DNA of 64,000 nt from Coix lacryma-jobi var. lacryma-jobi (GCA_009763385.1 CM019825.1:3162001-3226000), one strand, 5' to 3'. Positions 32,159 through 43,858 are shown, numbered from the stretch's first letter. The notes: generated by a model not told the origin, from the letters alone. Numbers and translations: made by a program.

Positions 32159-35100
32159 CTAGGGATAGAAATGACGTAGTTGTTCGATGTTCCAGGCGTT
32201 GGTGAAGATTTTGCCTTTGTTGTTCGAGAGCTTGTATGTCCCGGGCTTTAGCACTTTAGCTACGGTGTATGGTCCCTCCCATGGTGGAGTTAGCTTGTGA
32301 CATCCCGCGTTACTCTGTCGCCGATGGAGGACGAGGTCGCCAACTTGGAGATCTCTCCTGCGCACGTGTTTGTCATGGTAGCGTCGAAGCGTCTGTTGGT
32401 ACCTCGCAGAGCGGAGAAGGGCCATGTCCCGGGCTTCGTCGAGCTGGTCGACAGCGTTTGCGAGGGCTCGTTCGTTTGTCTGCTCGTTGTAAGCCTTTAG
32501 TCGAGGGGATCCGTATTCGAGGTCAGTGGGGAGGACGGCCTCGGACCCATAGACCAGGAAAAATGGAGTGAGCCCTGTGGCTCGACTAGGCGTTGTCCTT
32601 AGGCTCCATAGGACCGAGGGTAGCTCTGCGGCCCACCTCTTCTCGAATTTCTTTAGCCGGTTGTAGATTCTTGGCTTGAGGCCTTGGAGAATCATACCGT
32701 TGGCGCATTCGACTTGGCCGTTGGTTCGAGGATGGGCAACTGCAGACTAGTTCACACGGATGTGGTGATGGTCACAGAAATCCAAGAACTTTTTGCCAGT
32801 GAACTGGGTGCCGTTGTCGGTGATGATGACGTTCGGGATCCCGAAGCGGTGGATGATGTCGGTGAAGAACTCGACCGCTCGCTCGGAGCGGATGTTGTTG
32901 ATGGGCCAGGCCTCGATCCACTTGGTGAATTTGTTGATAGCCACGAGCATGTGTGTGTGGCCTCCGGTTGTCCTCTGAAGAGGTCCTACAAGATCGAGCC
33001 CCCAGACCGCGAACGGCCAGGTGATGGGGATCATTTGGAGGGCGTGCGCTGGAAGGTGCGTTTGCTTGGCGTAGAACTGGCACCCTTCGCAGGAGCGCAC
33101 GATATTGGTGGCATCGTAGACGGCGGTTGGCCAGTAGAATCCTTGCCAGAAAGCGTTGCCGACGAGGGTCCTTGGTGCCGCGTGGTGGCCGCATGCCCCC
33201 GAGTGGATGTCCTCGAGGAGGCTTTTGCCTTCTTCGATGGTGATGCAGCGCTGGAGTATCCCTGATGGGCTTCGCCGATACAGCTCCTTGCTGTCGCCAT
33301 AAATGACGTAGGTCTTGGCCCGTCGAGCTATCTGGCGGGCTTCAGTTCGGTCTTCTGGCAGTTCCTCTCGAGTCAACCAGTCGAGGTAGGGTGTTCGCCA
33401 GTCTTGCAGGAGGCTCGAGGAAGGAACAGGTGCCTCGATCTCCATGATCTCGGGGTCGGTCGAGGGGTCAGGGTCGAGTGATGGCGTCAAAACGTCAACC
33501 CCCGAGCCCAGGTCGATGGAGGGCTTGAGGAGGTCTCTCAAGAAGACGTCGGGGGGAACGGTCCCTCGAGAAGACGCGATCTTGGCCAGCAAGTCCGCGG
33601 CTTCATTGTAGCGTCGAGCGATGTGATTGAGCTCGAGGCCGTAGAATTTGTCCTCCAGCTTACGCACCTCATTGCAATAGGCTTCCATCTTAGGGTCGTG
33701 ACAACTTGATGCCTTCATAACTTGGTCGATGACAAGCTGCGAATCACCTCGAGCATCGAGGCGCCGAACCCCGAGCTCGAGGGCGATGCGTAGGCCGTTG
33801 ACGAGAGCCTTGTATTCCGCAACGTTGTTGGAGGCAGCGAAGTGGATGCGGATGATGTAGAGTAGGTGTACTCTGAGGGGCGAGACGAAGAGCAAGCCCG
33901 CGCCCGCTCCTGATTTCATGAGAGACCCATTGAAGTACATTGTCCACAGCTCGGCTTGAACTTGTACCGGAGGTAGCTGGGTATCGGTCCACTCTGCGAC
34001 GAAGTCCGCCATCACTTGAGATTTGATCGCCTTACGAGGCGCGTAGGTGATAGCTTCGCTCATGAGCTCGGCCGACCACTTAGCGATTCTTCCTGCTGCC
34101 TCCCGGTTTTGGATGATCTCCCCTAGCGGGAAGGATGACACCACGGTGACCGGGTGGCTGAGGAAGTAGTGCTGGAGCTTGCGGCGCGTAAGGACGATTG
34201 CGTAGAGCAGCTTTTGGATGTGCGGGTAGCGAATTTTGGCTTCCGAGAGCACCTCACTGACGAAGTACACCGTCCATTGGACGAGTAGCGTGTGTCCCTC
34301 CTCTTGCCTCTCGACCACTATGGCCGCGCTGACCATCTGGGTGGTTGCGGCGACATAGAGGAAGAGTGGCTCGGGCGACTCGGTCGTCGTCGCGGGTCGA
34401 GGTGGGACAAGGATTGGAGTAGAGGTCAGCACGCCTTTGAGTTTGCTGAGGGCCTCTTCGGCCTCTTTGGTCCACGTGAAGTGCTCGGATTTCTTCAAGA
34501 GGCGGTACAGGGGAAGAGCTTTTTCCCCCAGCCGTGAGATGAAGCGGCTGAGGGCGGCGAGACAGCCTATGACCCTTTGTACGCCCTTCAAGTCTCGGAT
34601 TGGTCCCATTCTTGTGACGGTCGCGACCTTCTTGGGGTTGGCCTCGATTCCACGCTGAGAGACAATGTATCCTAGAAGCATGCCACGCGGCACGCCAAAG
34701 GTACATTTCTCAGGGTTGAGCTTGATGTTTTTGGCTCGAAGGCATCCGAACGTGATTTCTAGATCCCTGACGAGGTTGTCAACTTTTTTGGATTTGACCA
34801 CGATATCGTCGACGTAGGCCTCGACAGTTTCGCCTAAATGTTCTTCGAAAACATGAAGCATGCATCGTTGGTACGTCGCCCCAGCGTTTCGAAGGCCGAA
34901 GGGCATGGTGACGTAACAAAACATGCCGAACGGGGTAATAAAGGAAGTCGCGAGCTGATCGGACTCCTTCATTTTGATTTGATGGTAACCGGAATAAGCA
35001 TCAAGGAATGAAAGGGTTTCACATCCCGCAGTAGAGTCTACGATTTGATCAATGCGTGGCAGAGGAAATGGAACTTTGGGACATGATTTATTCAAGCCAG

Positions 35101-35398
35101 TGTAATCTACACACATCCTCATTTTTCCATTTTTCTTTTTGACAAGTACAGGATTTGCCAACCACTCGGGATGGTGGACTTCCTTGATGAACCCAGTCGC
35201 CAAAAGCTTGTGTATCTCCTCCCCGATGATCCTGCGCTTCTCCTCGTCGAAGCGGCGCAGGCGTTGTTTCACCGGTTTGGACCCGGCCTGGATTTCCAAG
35301 GCGTGCTCGGCGACTTCCCTCGGTATGTCCGGCATGTCCGAGGGACTCCACGCAAACATGTCGGCGTTTGCGCGAAGAAAGTCGACGAGCACGACCTC
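32159..35398 (-). pseudogene. Element B pol: RT, RNase H, integrase (one internal TAG)
   Basis: Minus strand. RT has KKKNGKMRMCVDYTGLNK, FLDAYSGYHQI and the catalytic YVDDIVVKS. RNase H has YFNGSLMKSGAGAG, in which the family has an Asp where this copy has Asn, then ARGDSQLVIDQV. Integrase has a His/Cys zinc motif ending CEGCQFY, the core motifs WGLDLVGPL and IITDNGTQFTG, then TAG at 32749-32747 where related elements have Trp, and the catalytic Glu in TNGQVECANG. The tail VGDLVLHRR...GPYTVAKVL is the usual end without chromodomain. Otherwise open for about 1070 codons. Replicates and integrates the element when intact. Confidence 0.9.
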
Positions 35399-38104
35399 CT
35401 ATTTGGGGTTGAGGGACGCGCTGATCGTCAACGCCTTGTCATCCGATGAGCTCGGGTCGAGGTGGATTTTCTTGGTGTGCTCCGCTGCCTCGAAGCCGCC
35501 GACGTGGTGCTTGGGCTCGGGGGTCTCAGCAGCGAGACCGTCGAGCGTCGAAGCCAACTGAGCTGTTTGCATGTCGGATTCTCCTTTTTCGACGCATTCG
35601 ACGTCGCAGGCGTAGGCGTGTTCGTAGGAGGAACCGACGGTGATGACCCCTTTGGGCCCCAGCATCTTCATCTTGAGGTAAGTGTAGTTGGGGACCGCCA
35701 TGAATCGGGCGTAGCCAGGTCTGCCGATGATGGCATGGTATGTGCCCGGGAACCCGACCACTTCGAAGGTGAGGGCTTCTCGCCTGAAGTTTGTGGGGGA
35801 GCCGAAGTAGACTGGGAGGTCGATACGCCCGATGGGTAGCGCCTTCTTCCCCGGAACGACCCCGTGAAAACCCCCGGCACTTGGCAGGAGTTGTGACCTC
35901 TTGACACCGAGGAGTTCAAGGGTGTCGATGTAGATGACGTTGAGGCTGCTGCCTCCATCCATGAGCACTTTCGTGAGACGGGTGTTGATGATTACGGGGT
36001 CGACGACAAGTGGATAGGCCCCCGGGTTGACGACGTGATCCGGATGGTCATCACGGTCGAACGTGATGGGCTCATTGGACCAGTCGAGGTACTGGGGAGT
36101 TGCGGTCTGGACAGAGAAAACCTCTCGATGCTCCTTCTTGCGTTGTCCAGCACTGAGCTGGGTCGAGGGCCCCCCGTAGATCATGTAACAATCATAGACC
36201 TGTGGGAACTTCTCGTCCTCCCCGTCAGCACTCTTGTCGCCACCTTTGCCCTTCTTGTCGTCGTCCTTCTTGACGCTCGTGCCATCGTAGTGCCTCTTGA
36301 GCATGCGGCAATCCTCGAGCGTGTGGTTCACCGCCCCTTGGTGAAATGGGCAGGGCTCTTTCAGCATTTTGTCGAAGACGCCCCCGTCGGGGGGACCTCG
36401 AGGCTTCTTGCGCTCAGTCGCGGCGACGAGATCGTCCTCCACGACCTCACGCTTGGCTCGTTGGCCTCTCCTCTTCTTTTTGTTGTTGTTGTCGTCGCCC
36501 TTTTTCGGCCCCTTGCTCGAGCCCTCGCCGTCTGCGGCCCGCGCTTTGCTCTTCTCGGTTGTTTTATCGAAGAACGCTCCTACCGCCTCATCACCAGCCG
36601 CGTAGTTTGCAACCGCGTCCATCAGTTCGTCGACGGTTTTGGGGCGGTTACGTCCCAGCTCGCGGACCAAATCCTTGCTTGCGGTGCCAGAGACGAACGA
36701 CATGATCACGTCATGGTCAGTGATGTGCGGGAGCTCCGTGCGCTGCTTGGAGAAGCGTCGCGCATAGTCGCAGAGAGACTCGTTGGCTCGTTGTTTGCAT
36801 TGACTGAGGTCCCATGAGTTGCCTGGGCGGATGCAAGTTCCCTTGAAATTGCCCTCGAAGACCCGAACTAGGTCGACCCAGTTACGGATCAGGTTGGGGG
36901 GGAGCGCCTCGAGCCACCTACGGGCGGAGTCGGAGAGGAAAAGCGGTAGTTGGCGGATGATGGCTCGGTCGTCGCCCCGAGCTCCACCCAGCTGATAGGC
37001 CAGGCGGAAATCGGCTAACCAGAGCTCGGGCTCAGTTTCGCCGTTGTATTTGACGAGGCTTATCGGGGGGCAGAACGGCTCTGGTAGCGGCGTGTTGCGG
37101 ATGGTCCTACTGAAGACTCGAGGGTCGGGCGGCTCGGGCGCCATGCGGTCCTCGTCGTTGTCGTAACGTCCCCCTCGATGGGCGCTAATGCCCCGCTCCT
37201 CGGCGCCCTTGTCCTTGCGACGCCGCCCCCTAAGGATGTAGTGGCGGGCATCGTTGGGATCGAGGGGCTCGCGAGGATCGATGATGCGGTCTTGAACGTT
37301 CCTGGCTCGAGGGGCGGCTGGCTGGTGTACCGAGGCCTCCCTTTTGTGGCGGAGGGGGTCGACTGGTCCTTCCGAGGCCGCTCCTCAATGTTTCGAGGCC
37401 GAACTCTTGGCTTGTTGCACGGCTGCGGCTTGGAGTAGGTTCTGTACCTCGTCCCGAATGCGTCGACCCTAGGGGGTCGACGACTCAGGCATGTTTCATA
37501 GCAACATGGTTGCGGCTATAACATTTTGTCCCGCTCGAGGGAAGCAGTTGGCGGGAAGCTCGGGCACTTCATCTTCGATGATCTGCTGTTGGACATCTCG
37601 GGCCCTGCTTCGGGCGCCTTCGCCGCGCGGTGGGGCGCGGCTTCGCTCAAGGACTTGCTCGATCTGGTCCAGCCGCAGGCGATCCTCGTCAAGATTGGCC
37701 TTCAACTCCCGGATTTGCGCGATCTGTGCGACCTGTTCGTCGTGTGGGTTGAGCGGATCGGCGGGATCCTCCGGCTCGTTTCTTTGTCCAGGAGGCGTAC
37801 CCGCAGCCGCTGCCGCAGTCGCCGCTGCAGCTGCCGTGGCCGCGTTGGGGTCCGTCGCCTTGCTGTCTGAGGCTGTGATTCCATCACGCTCGATGTGGAA
37901 GCACTCCCTCGAAGGGTCGTAGTCACTGTCGTCGTCATCGAGGAGGTCGTCCTCGTCGGCGTTGAAATCGTCGAAGCAGTAGTCGCTGACCGCGAGGAAG
38001 CGTCGAAGTGCCTCTGCGTCGTGGAGCCCGAAGAAGTCCGCATCCGCCCATGCATCGTCGTCATCCGAAGACTTGTCGCTTGTAGACGTAGCGGGTGCAG
38101 GCAT
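35399..38104 (-). pseudogene. Element B gag and protease, with four stops
   Basis: Starts at ATG 38104 (MPAPATSTSDK), an acidic then Ala-rich N-terminus. The capsid-like domain lies in 37144-36400 (LWLADFRLAYQLGG, RRWLEALPPN). A Cys/His motif CPFHQGAVNHTLEDC is near 36350. The aspartic protease follows (VLMDGGSSLNVIY near 35960 and YHAIIGRPGYARF near 35720). Stops: 37498, 37471, 37387 and 35401 (each given at its first base). Between the last and RT the frame is continuous, so gag-pro and pol were one polyprotein. 5' LTR and leader are absent. Confidence 0.85.
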
Positions 38105-38360
38105 GATCTTGTGTCTTGGACTTTGCATGATCTTTGTGTCTTGGACTTTGCATGATCTTTGTAAGTCTTCAACACATCTTCTAAAGTCTTGGTTTCAGTG
38201 TTGATCATTTGGATCTTCACTTTGCCTCGGTCCAAGTCACGTTCGCACCCTATTGGACTATAAAACAAACACCCGCAAAATCATTAGTCCAATTTGGTTT
38301 TGTTGATCATCAAACACCAAAATCCAAAGTTAAATAGGCCGAGGTCTATTTTTCCTTACA
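38105..38360 (-). mobile_element. Sirevirus-like LTR D, part 2 (its first bases)
   Basis: On the minus strand the LTR begins TGTAAGG at 38360 and runs through GGATTTTGGTGTTTGATGATC and CACTGAAACCAAGACTT, text I recognise from grass Sirevirus LTR starts. At its left end there are two copies of a 24-25 base unit around GTGTCTTGGACTTTGCATGATC (38105-38160), immediately before the gag ATG of element B. The middle of the LTR was replaced by element B. Confidence 0.6.
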
Positions 38361-41088
38361 GGTTTCATCAATTGGCCAAAACCAAACTAGGGCTTTCAGA
38401 CGGAGGGGCTGGCACGAGGGGCCGACGGGGACAATGAGGGCTGCAGTTGCCGGTGCAGTACTTGGAGGTGACGATCAGAGCTGGAGTTGGAGGAGACACA
38501 ATTCTAGCCAATATGGAGGGTCTTGGCTCGGTATCGCCTTTGGAGTGCACTAGGTGAAGCGAATGCCACGTGAAAACGAGTCCGGTTTTCAGACTCCAAT
38601 GTCATGACCAACTAAACATGTGGAATTTAGGTCTGCCATTTCTAATTCTAAATTCTGGACCTCAATACCTATTTAGATGTGGTTTAGAAACAATCAACAA
38701 TAAAAACATGAGATCCAACCAACATTCGTGCTACCTGCATCTCATATTTTCATTGTCGGAAGTTTTTAATCTTGTTTAAAAATGGTTACAATGTTTTGAA
38801 AATTTCCCTTTTTTGATAATTTTTCCATTTTTGAGATAAATCTAATTTTGGAAAGCTTCTAAGTTTATCTTTACGATCTCTTGTATTTTATTTGAGTTTC
38901 TCATGTCCCAATCTACCTAGTTGAATTTTCTTAGAATTTTTAGAAGCCTAGAGTTATTTTTTATTATTTAAAAACCTTATTAGCCTAGTCCCAACAGGTA
39001 GTATCTTACGTATTAATTAGATGTCATGTAGGACTATTCGCTATTAATAAAGATAGAGATAATAACAAGTACAATAATGGTTTTATAGTCAAGCAAATGC
39101 TGATGTAGAGAAGAGAAAAAAAGAAAGAGAGATGAGAGTTTGGCTCTCACGCAAGCAACAGTACGAGAGCCTACGTAGTGATGGACTCAGACATAAAGTG
39201 ATTGTGAGGAACAATCTGAGCACGGGAGCCTATGTAGTGGTGGATCTGGACATAAAGTGATTGTAAGGAGGATTAGAAAAGAGAATGAGAGACATAGATA
39301 AAAGTAGAAATAAAAAGTTTTTTAATAGATAAATAAGAGACTACTGTTGTATAGCTTGACTAATAGTCAAACACTTGACTTTATTATTGGGCATGTTCTA
39401 ATGTTTCAACATCCTGGAGATATAGCTTGGGCACAATATCTAAGGTCAGAAAACCTTGCATAATCCCTAGGTTTGCTGTCATAGATAAACCATGTACAAT
39501 AATTAATTGTTTAGAGACACCTAAGAAACAACATCATGGTATTATGTGCTCCGTGTTTGGTGAGTTGTATCGTAATTGTCATGATAACACTGGAAACAAT
39601 GACATGACATGATACAACCCACAAATACGAGAAAAGAGATCATCTTTCCTTAAAAACTATGATATATGGGAATAGAGTCAAAAAAAAAAAGTGCTCCAGC
39701 AGATCTCGGTTCTGAATACCTTTTCCCTATATTTTTTTCTAAATCCCTCAAAAACTCCTCTCAATCCCTCAAATGGAGGGGATCTAGCATAGATTTTTCT
39801 CAATCCTCTTTCTCCCTGCTGTTTTCACTGACGCGTGGGACACCGTCGTGGTGCTGGGGCGAGCACCGGCGTGTGCTGGCTGCGCTGGCCACGGGCGCTG
39901 CTGCCGGGCGTGGTGGGAGAGACGGAGAAAAGAGAAGAGGGAGAGGAAAAGAGAGACTGACCTCTGGGTCCCACGTAAGGAAAGGGTTCAATCTGCCACA
40001 GAAGCTCCCTCAATCTCAAATTGTGTTTTCTCAGTCCCTCATATACTAGCTTTTAAGAGAAAGGGGAAAGAAGATCCGGTGAAGTTACTCTTAGACGTTA
40101 TCAGAATTGTTTAATTAAAAATAATAGAATCATCTTGAAAACTATTTCTAACGGAAGAAGTGATGTAGTTTTATGAGTCGAGGAAGATAATTTATTCGAT
40201 TTTGGACTCATGGGAAAGCATGAAGTTTGGCGATATTTGTGGAAGGAAAAAAAGGACCTTTTCTAAATGAATATGCTAGTCAAAAAATAAAGGGAATTGC
40301 TAGCTTTCTTTCAGACGATGATTATTGTATATATTTTATATAGGTAATTCTGTAATTTTTGGATTTGAGAATAAAAAATCCATTAGACAAAACCACAAAC
40401 CTGACAAAGTCTGATATGTATTGATACAAGGACAATTAATAATTTACAATTATTTCTATAAACAAATAAGGAAAAAAATTTGATATGTTATGATACAAAG
40501 ACAATTATCATATATCACATGAATAGCAGATTGTGGACAAATCGTAAACAAAGCAGGTTATGTCGCCTGAAACTCTTGGAGATTCCAGGCGTCTGGGGAA
40601 TAGCAGTCGTGGAAAATAAAATAACTAAACGGAGCTTTGTATCTATGTATATTTATTTTAAAATTTTCTGTGAGACGGGGGATTCGAAAATATATATTTT
40701 CTTTTTCTAGATTAATTAATAAATTAATTAATTCAAAAAACTAAAAAACTAATAGTTTAGATTTATTTAAGGTATTACCTTCTAGTAAATAAAGGGAGTA
40801 TTGTAGTATTGCTTTTATATGGAATAAAATGAATATATCAACTAAGTAAAATGACGATATGGCAAGAGAATAAAGAAATAAAGAAAAGAAAATGGAAAAA
40901 TGATTTCTCGTATACGAAACGGAGTCGCCTAGTAGTTTCCAACGCAAAGAGAAACGTTGATTTTGGCATTAGAGTCGGTGATTGTTCCTTCACAGCTTTG
41001 GTAGGGCCCACGATCGATGGGACTAGGCCCCACCGCTCCTACTGGGCTCCGAGCCTGGCTTGTTCGCCACCGAGCTGGTAGCCATATA
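38361..41088. other. Low-copy, AT-rich intergenic DNA
   Basis: No convincing gene. 38970-39410 has the look of a MITE-like insertion (GCCTAGTCCCAAC near its start, repeated ACATAAAGTGATTGT at about 39193 and 39252) but ends are not defined. 39564-39618 can fold into an imperfect hairpin with GTTGTATC arms. 39840-39970 is GC-rich with short frames on both strands and no splice-consistent model. Confidence 0.35.
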
Positions 41089-41963
41089 TGTCCATACAGC
41101 CCGAGACACGAAGGCACGGCACAAAGCACGTTTTTTTTTGGCCCGGTACAAGCACGGCACGGCCTAGAGAACCTCGGGCCCGGGCTAGCCCGGCCCGGTG
41201 CTACAGGCCATGCCTGGGCCTTCCACTAGGGCTGTGGGCCGACACGACCATGGCCCGGTCCATAGCATATGACCCGGTGGCGGCCCGGCCTGCTAGAAGC
41301 CCATCTCCTCCCTCCCTAACCCTAACTCCCGCACAGACAGAGGCGCAGAGCCCTTTCCCCGCCCTCCCGCTGCGGCGCACCTGCCCCACCTCTCCGCACA
41401 ATGCCGCTGCCCAGCGCCCCAGCCCTCGGCTCCCCTCACCCCAGCCCCAACGGCGCAGGCGCGCAGCGCCGCCGCCTCTCCCCACCCTCCCCAGCGTGGC
41501 GGCTTCCTGGACCCCCTCCTCATGCGGCGCCGCCCGCGGTGGCTCCCTCTCCCTCGTCGAGGCGGCGGCGCGGCGCCCTCCTCTTCCTCGCCGTCCCCCT
41601 CTCCCGCTCGCGAGGCGTTGCAGCGAACGCGGCGGCAGCTCTCCTCCAGGCGTTGCAGCGAGCGCGGCGGTGGAAGCGGTCGCGGCTGCCTCCCCGCGTG
41701 GCCTCCCGAGCTCCGCCCGAGCTCCATGGCTGCCGCCTCCTGCTCTTCCCTTCCCTCTCTCTTTGTGGGCCTCGGGCCGGCCCGATTCGCTAGATTTGGT
41801 TGTGCTTCTTGGGCCGGCCCGGCACGGAAATCGGCCCGTGCCTGGGGCGAAGGCAAGGCCCGTGGGCCTCATAGGCACGGCACGGGAGGCACGCGGGTCA
41901 TGCCGGCCCGGCCCGGTGTGGGCCGTTGCCCGGGCTGGGGCGGGCCGGCCGGCCTGATGGACA
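41089..41963. mobile_element. GC-rich element with GGCCCGG-rich ends (nonautonomous DNA transposon?)
   Basis: Both ends are packed with GGCCCGG/CCGGGCC and GGCACGG words in inverted relation (41095-41290 and 41800-41955), enclosing a GC-rich core of possible host origin. Outermost TGTCCAT (41089) and ATGGACA (41963) are inverted, but no target duplication was found. Long overlapping frames on both strands reflect GC richness. Such ends occur widely in grass genomes; superfamily not assigned. Confidence 0.4.
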
Positions 41964-42524
41964 TCAATACTAGTAGCTCTCCCACTGACCCCGCACGTGT
42001 GCATCGTCGCTACGCGCCCCGCCCCCGCCCACGTGTGTTGTAGCCGCGCGCCGCTTGCTGCGCCCCTGCCCACGTGTCGCTGGACCGCCAGCAGCTCGTC
42101 GTGCGCATCCGTGGTTGCCCGGGCGCAGCTCGCCATGGATTCAGAGAAGGGGACCGGGAGAGAAGAGAGAAGACTTTGGATAGAGAAAAAGAGAGAGACA
42201 AGACATGGTCCACAAAGCACTTCGATTTCTACTTGTATCGGAGAGAGAGCATCAGACCGGACCGGTAGAGATATCTAAAGATTTGAGGAAGGAAAAAGAG
42301 AATTAATAGACCAAAGTTTCTTAAACAAAAGGAAAAGAAGCTAAGGAAAGATGTTCCATTTCTAAAGGAAATTATTCTTTCGTAAAGATGTTCCTTTTCT
42401 AAAGGAAATTATTCAATCGTCCTCGGTATAGAAGTTCACGCAATCTTCTCACCCTCATCCTCGGTAAGAAAGTCTATAGGCCAGTTTTCTTGGTGACGCT
42501 TTTCAGAACAAAGTGTACGTCTTA
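41964..42524. other. Gene-free stretch with a 37-base tandem duplication
   Basis: GC-rich to about 42200 (repeated CGCCCACGTGT), then AT-rich. A 37-base unit containing TTTCTAAAGGAAATTATTC is duplicated at 42350-42418. No gene is supported. Confidence 0.4.
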
Positions 42525-42768
42525 GGGCGTGTTTATTTACCTCGATCAAGATAATTGCATTGTCTGCACAGGTTCAGAACACATAAATAGAGATAAGATC
42601 ACATGGTGCAATTATCTTTTTTTGGTGCTCTTGCAGCAAACGGGTCAGGTCTGTTGTTTGTTTGCCTGCACGCCAAGCGCCCCCAACTACAACATGCAAG
42701 CTAAGCTGAGAAGAATGGAACCGCGTGCCATCCTAGTCCGGCAGGCTTCGAGGTAAACAAATACGCGC
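42525..42768. mobile_element. MITE with 19-base terminal inverted repeat
   Basis: GGGCGTGTTTATTTACCTC at the left and its inverted match with three mismatches at the right (42750-42768). The start GGGCGTGTTT next to TTA (42522-42524) suggests a Tourist/PIF-type element, but the TTA is not repeated on the right. No coding capacity. Confidence 0.5.
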
Positions 42769-43523
42769 TGGTGCAGCCCGATGCCCTGGCCTATTGCCTC
42801 GTCCAGGTAAAACAAGCATGTCCTTATTTTCCTGGACTAACCAGGGTCAAGGCAACCTCAAAACTCAAATGGTTCCTCCACATTGATCAATTTGACATGC
42901 TGGAAGCAAGAGTCAATATCCCAGGTCCCAGCAAAGAATAACCTTCTTATTAGAAAGGCACAGATAAGTAATGAAACGACCCGTGTGTCATCGTCTTCCC
43001 TAATATAACCTATAATCAGGCTTTAATTTAGCCGATAATGGGTAGCTCTCACAACATCTTTAAGGTGAAGCTTTCCTCTTGATGCGGATACATGGGTGTA
43101 TGCCGAAGGCTCTGAGTGATGAGTGATTGCCAACGGGTATGATGCGCATGTTCTTTGGCTTGTGTTGTGCAGGTGTCGAGCACGGAGACAGTGATCGAGG
43201 GTAGGTGAAGGTCAAGTTGAGACGTGCTGTGTTGACGGAACGGGTGCGGTGAAGGATGGGCGTGCCGTGCGGCGGACGTGTCATGCCAATGTACCGAGCG
43301 GTGAAGGGCAGACGTGAGGCTTGGACTGAGGGACCGGAGTACCTGAGGATCAGCTGTGGAGGCTGGCAGCCTGTGACGACGACAAGCAAAGAAGTGGGGT
43401 CATGTGTTGCTCAGGTCGAGGACCTGGGAACACGTGTCGGTGGATGGGGTGCACGGGAGGTGCATCCCCTCTACGACGCCGGTTTGGTGGTTCAGCCAGG
43501 GAAAAACCACCGGTGGACGGTTT

Positions 43524-43658
43524 CCAGGTTTGGGCCTCAAAACCTGGGTGTTGAGGGTTTCCGAGTTTGGCCACAAAACTCGGGCTGAGGACGGTTTCCA
43601 GGTTTGGGCCTCAAAACCTGGGCGCTGCTGGTTTCCCGGTTTGGGCCTCAAAACCGGG
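43524..43658 (+). repeat. Stem-loop array, copy 2 (four perfect hairpins)
   Basis: Perfect 8-bp stems start at 43524 (CCAGGTTT/AAACCTGG), 43561 (CCGAGTTT/AAACTCGG, loop GGCCACA), 43598 (CCAGGTTT/AAACCTGG) and 43635 (CCCGGTTT/AAACCGGG). Loops are GGGCCTCA except the second. The array lies 190-330 bases upstream of the TATA box, in the same relative place as in solo LTR 1. Confidence 0.9.
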
Positions 43659-43850
43659 GGTACAGAGCAAAGGCGGCACGTGGCGGCAATCGGAAGGTTG
43701 CGCGGAGGCAACGCGGACGAGTTGTGCGGACGTGGCCGTCGGATACACCTACCACTGAGTTGGTCCAGTATAGCCTTAGGGTTTAGCTGGTTTGCTCTGT
43801 AAATAGCTTAGAGAGGGGTAGAGTAGGAAATAGATTTAGGCTAGTTGTAG

Positions 43851-43858
43851 TATAAATA
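43851..43858 (+). promoter_or_regulatory. TATA box of solo LTR 2
   Basis: TATAAATA in TTGTAGTATAAATAGAGGG, a strong plant TATA context at the U3/R boundary. Confidence 0.65.

Larger units (their letters stand above)
23544..38104 (-). mobile_element. Element B: Ty3/gypsy (Tat lineage) with antisense extra gene
   Basis: Minus-strand order: gag start (38104), gag, protease, RT, RNase H, integrase (to 32159), then the antisense gene (27892-31601 plus), the PPT (26535-26518) and the 3' LTR (26517-23544). Tat elements such as Grande, Cinful and Retand carry an extra ORF between pol and the 3' LTR, in some in antisense, as here. The 5' LTR and PBS are missing: DNA right of the gag ATG belongs to LTR D. 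The coding regions are nearly open, with few stops, so decay is moderate. Confidence 0.85.

Noticed and set aside
36035..36817. Plus-strand frame of 260 codons over gag-protease of B
   Set aside because: Shadow of the minus-strand gag-pro gene, which has recognisable domains.
38970..39410. MITE with GCCTAGTCCCAAC-type end
   Set aside because: No matching inverted end or target duplication could be defined, so it is not listed as an element.
39564..39618. Possible miRNA-like hairpin
   Set aside because: The stem is short and imperfect, with no sign of a longer precursor fold.
41201..42220. Minus-strand frame of 339 codons and plus-strand partners
   Set aside because: GC-rich composition artefact in a GGCCCGG-type element; no domain, no splice-consistent exons, and frames overlap on both strands.
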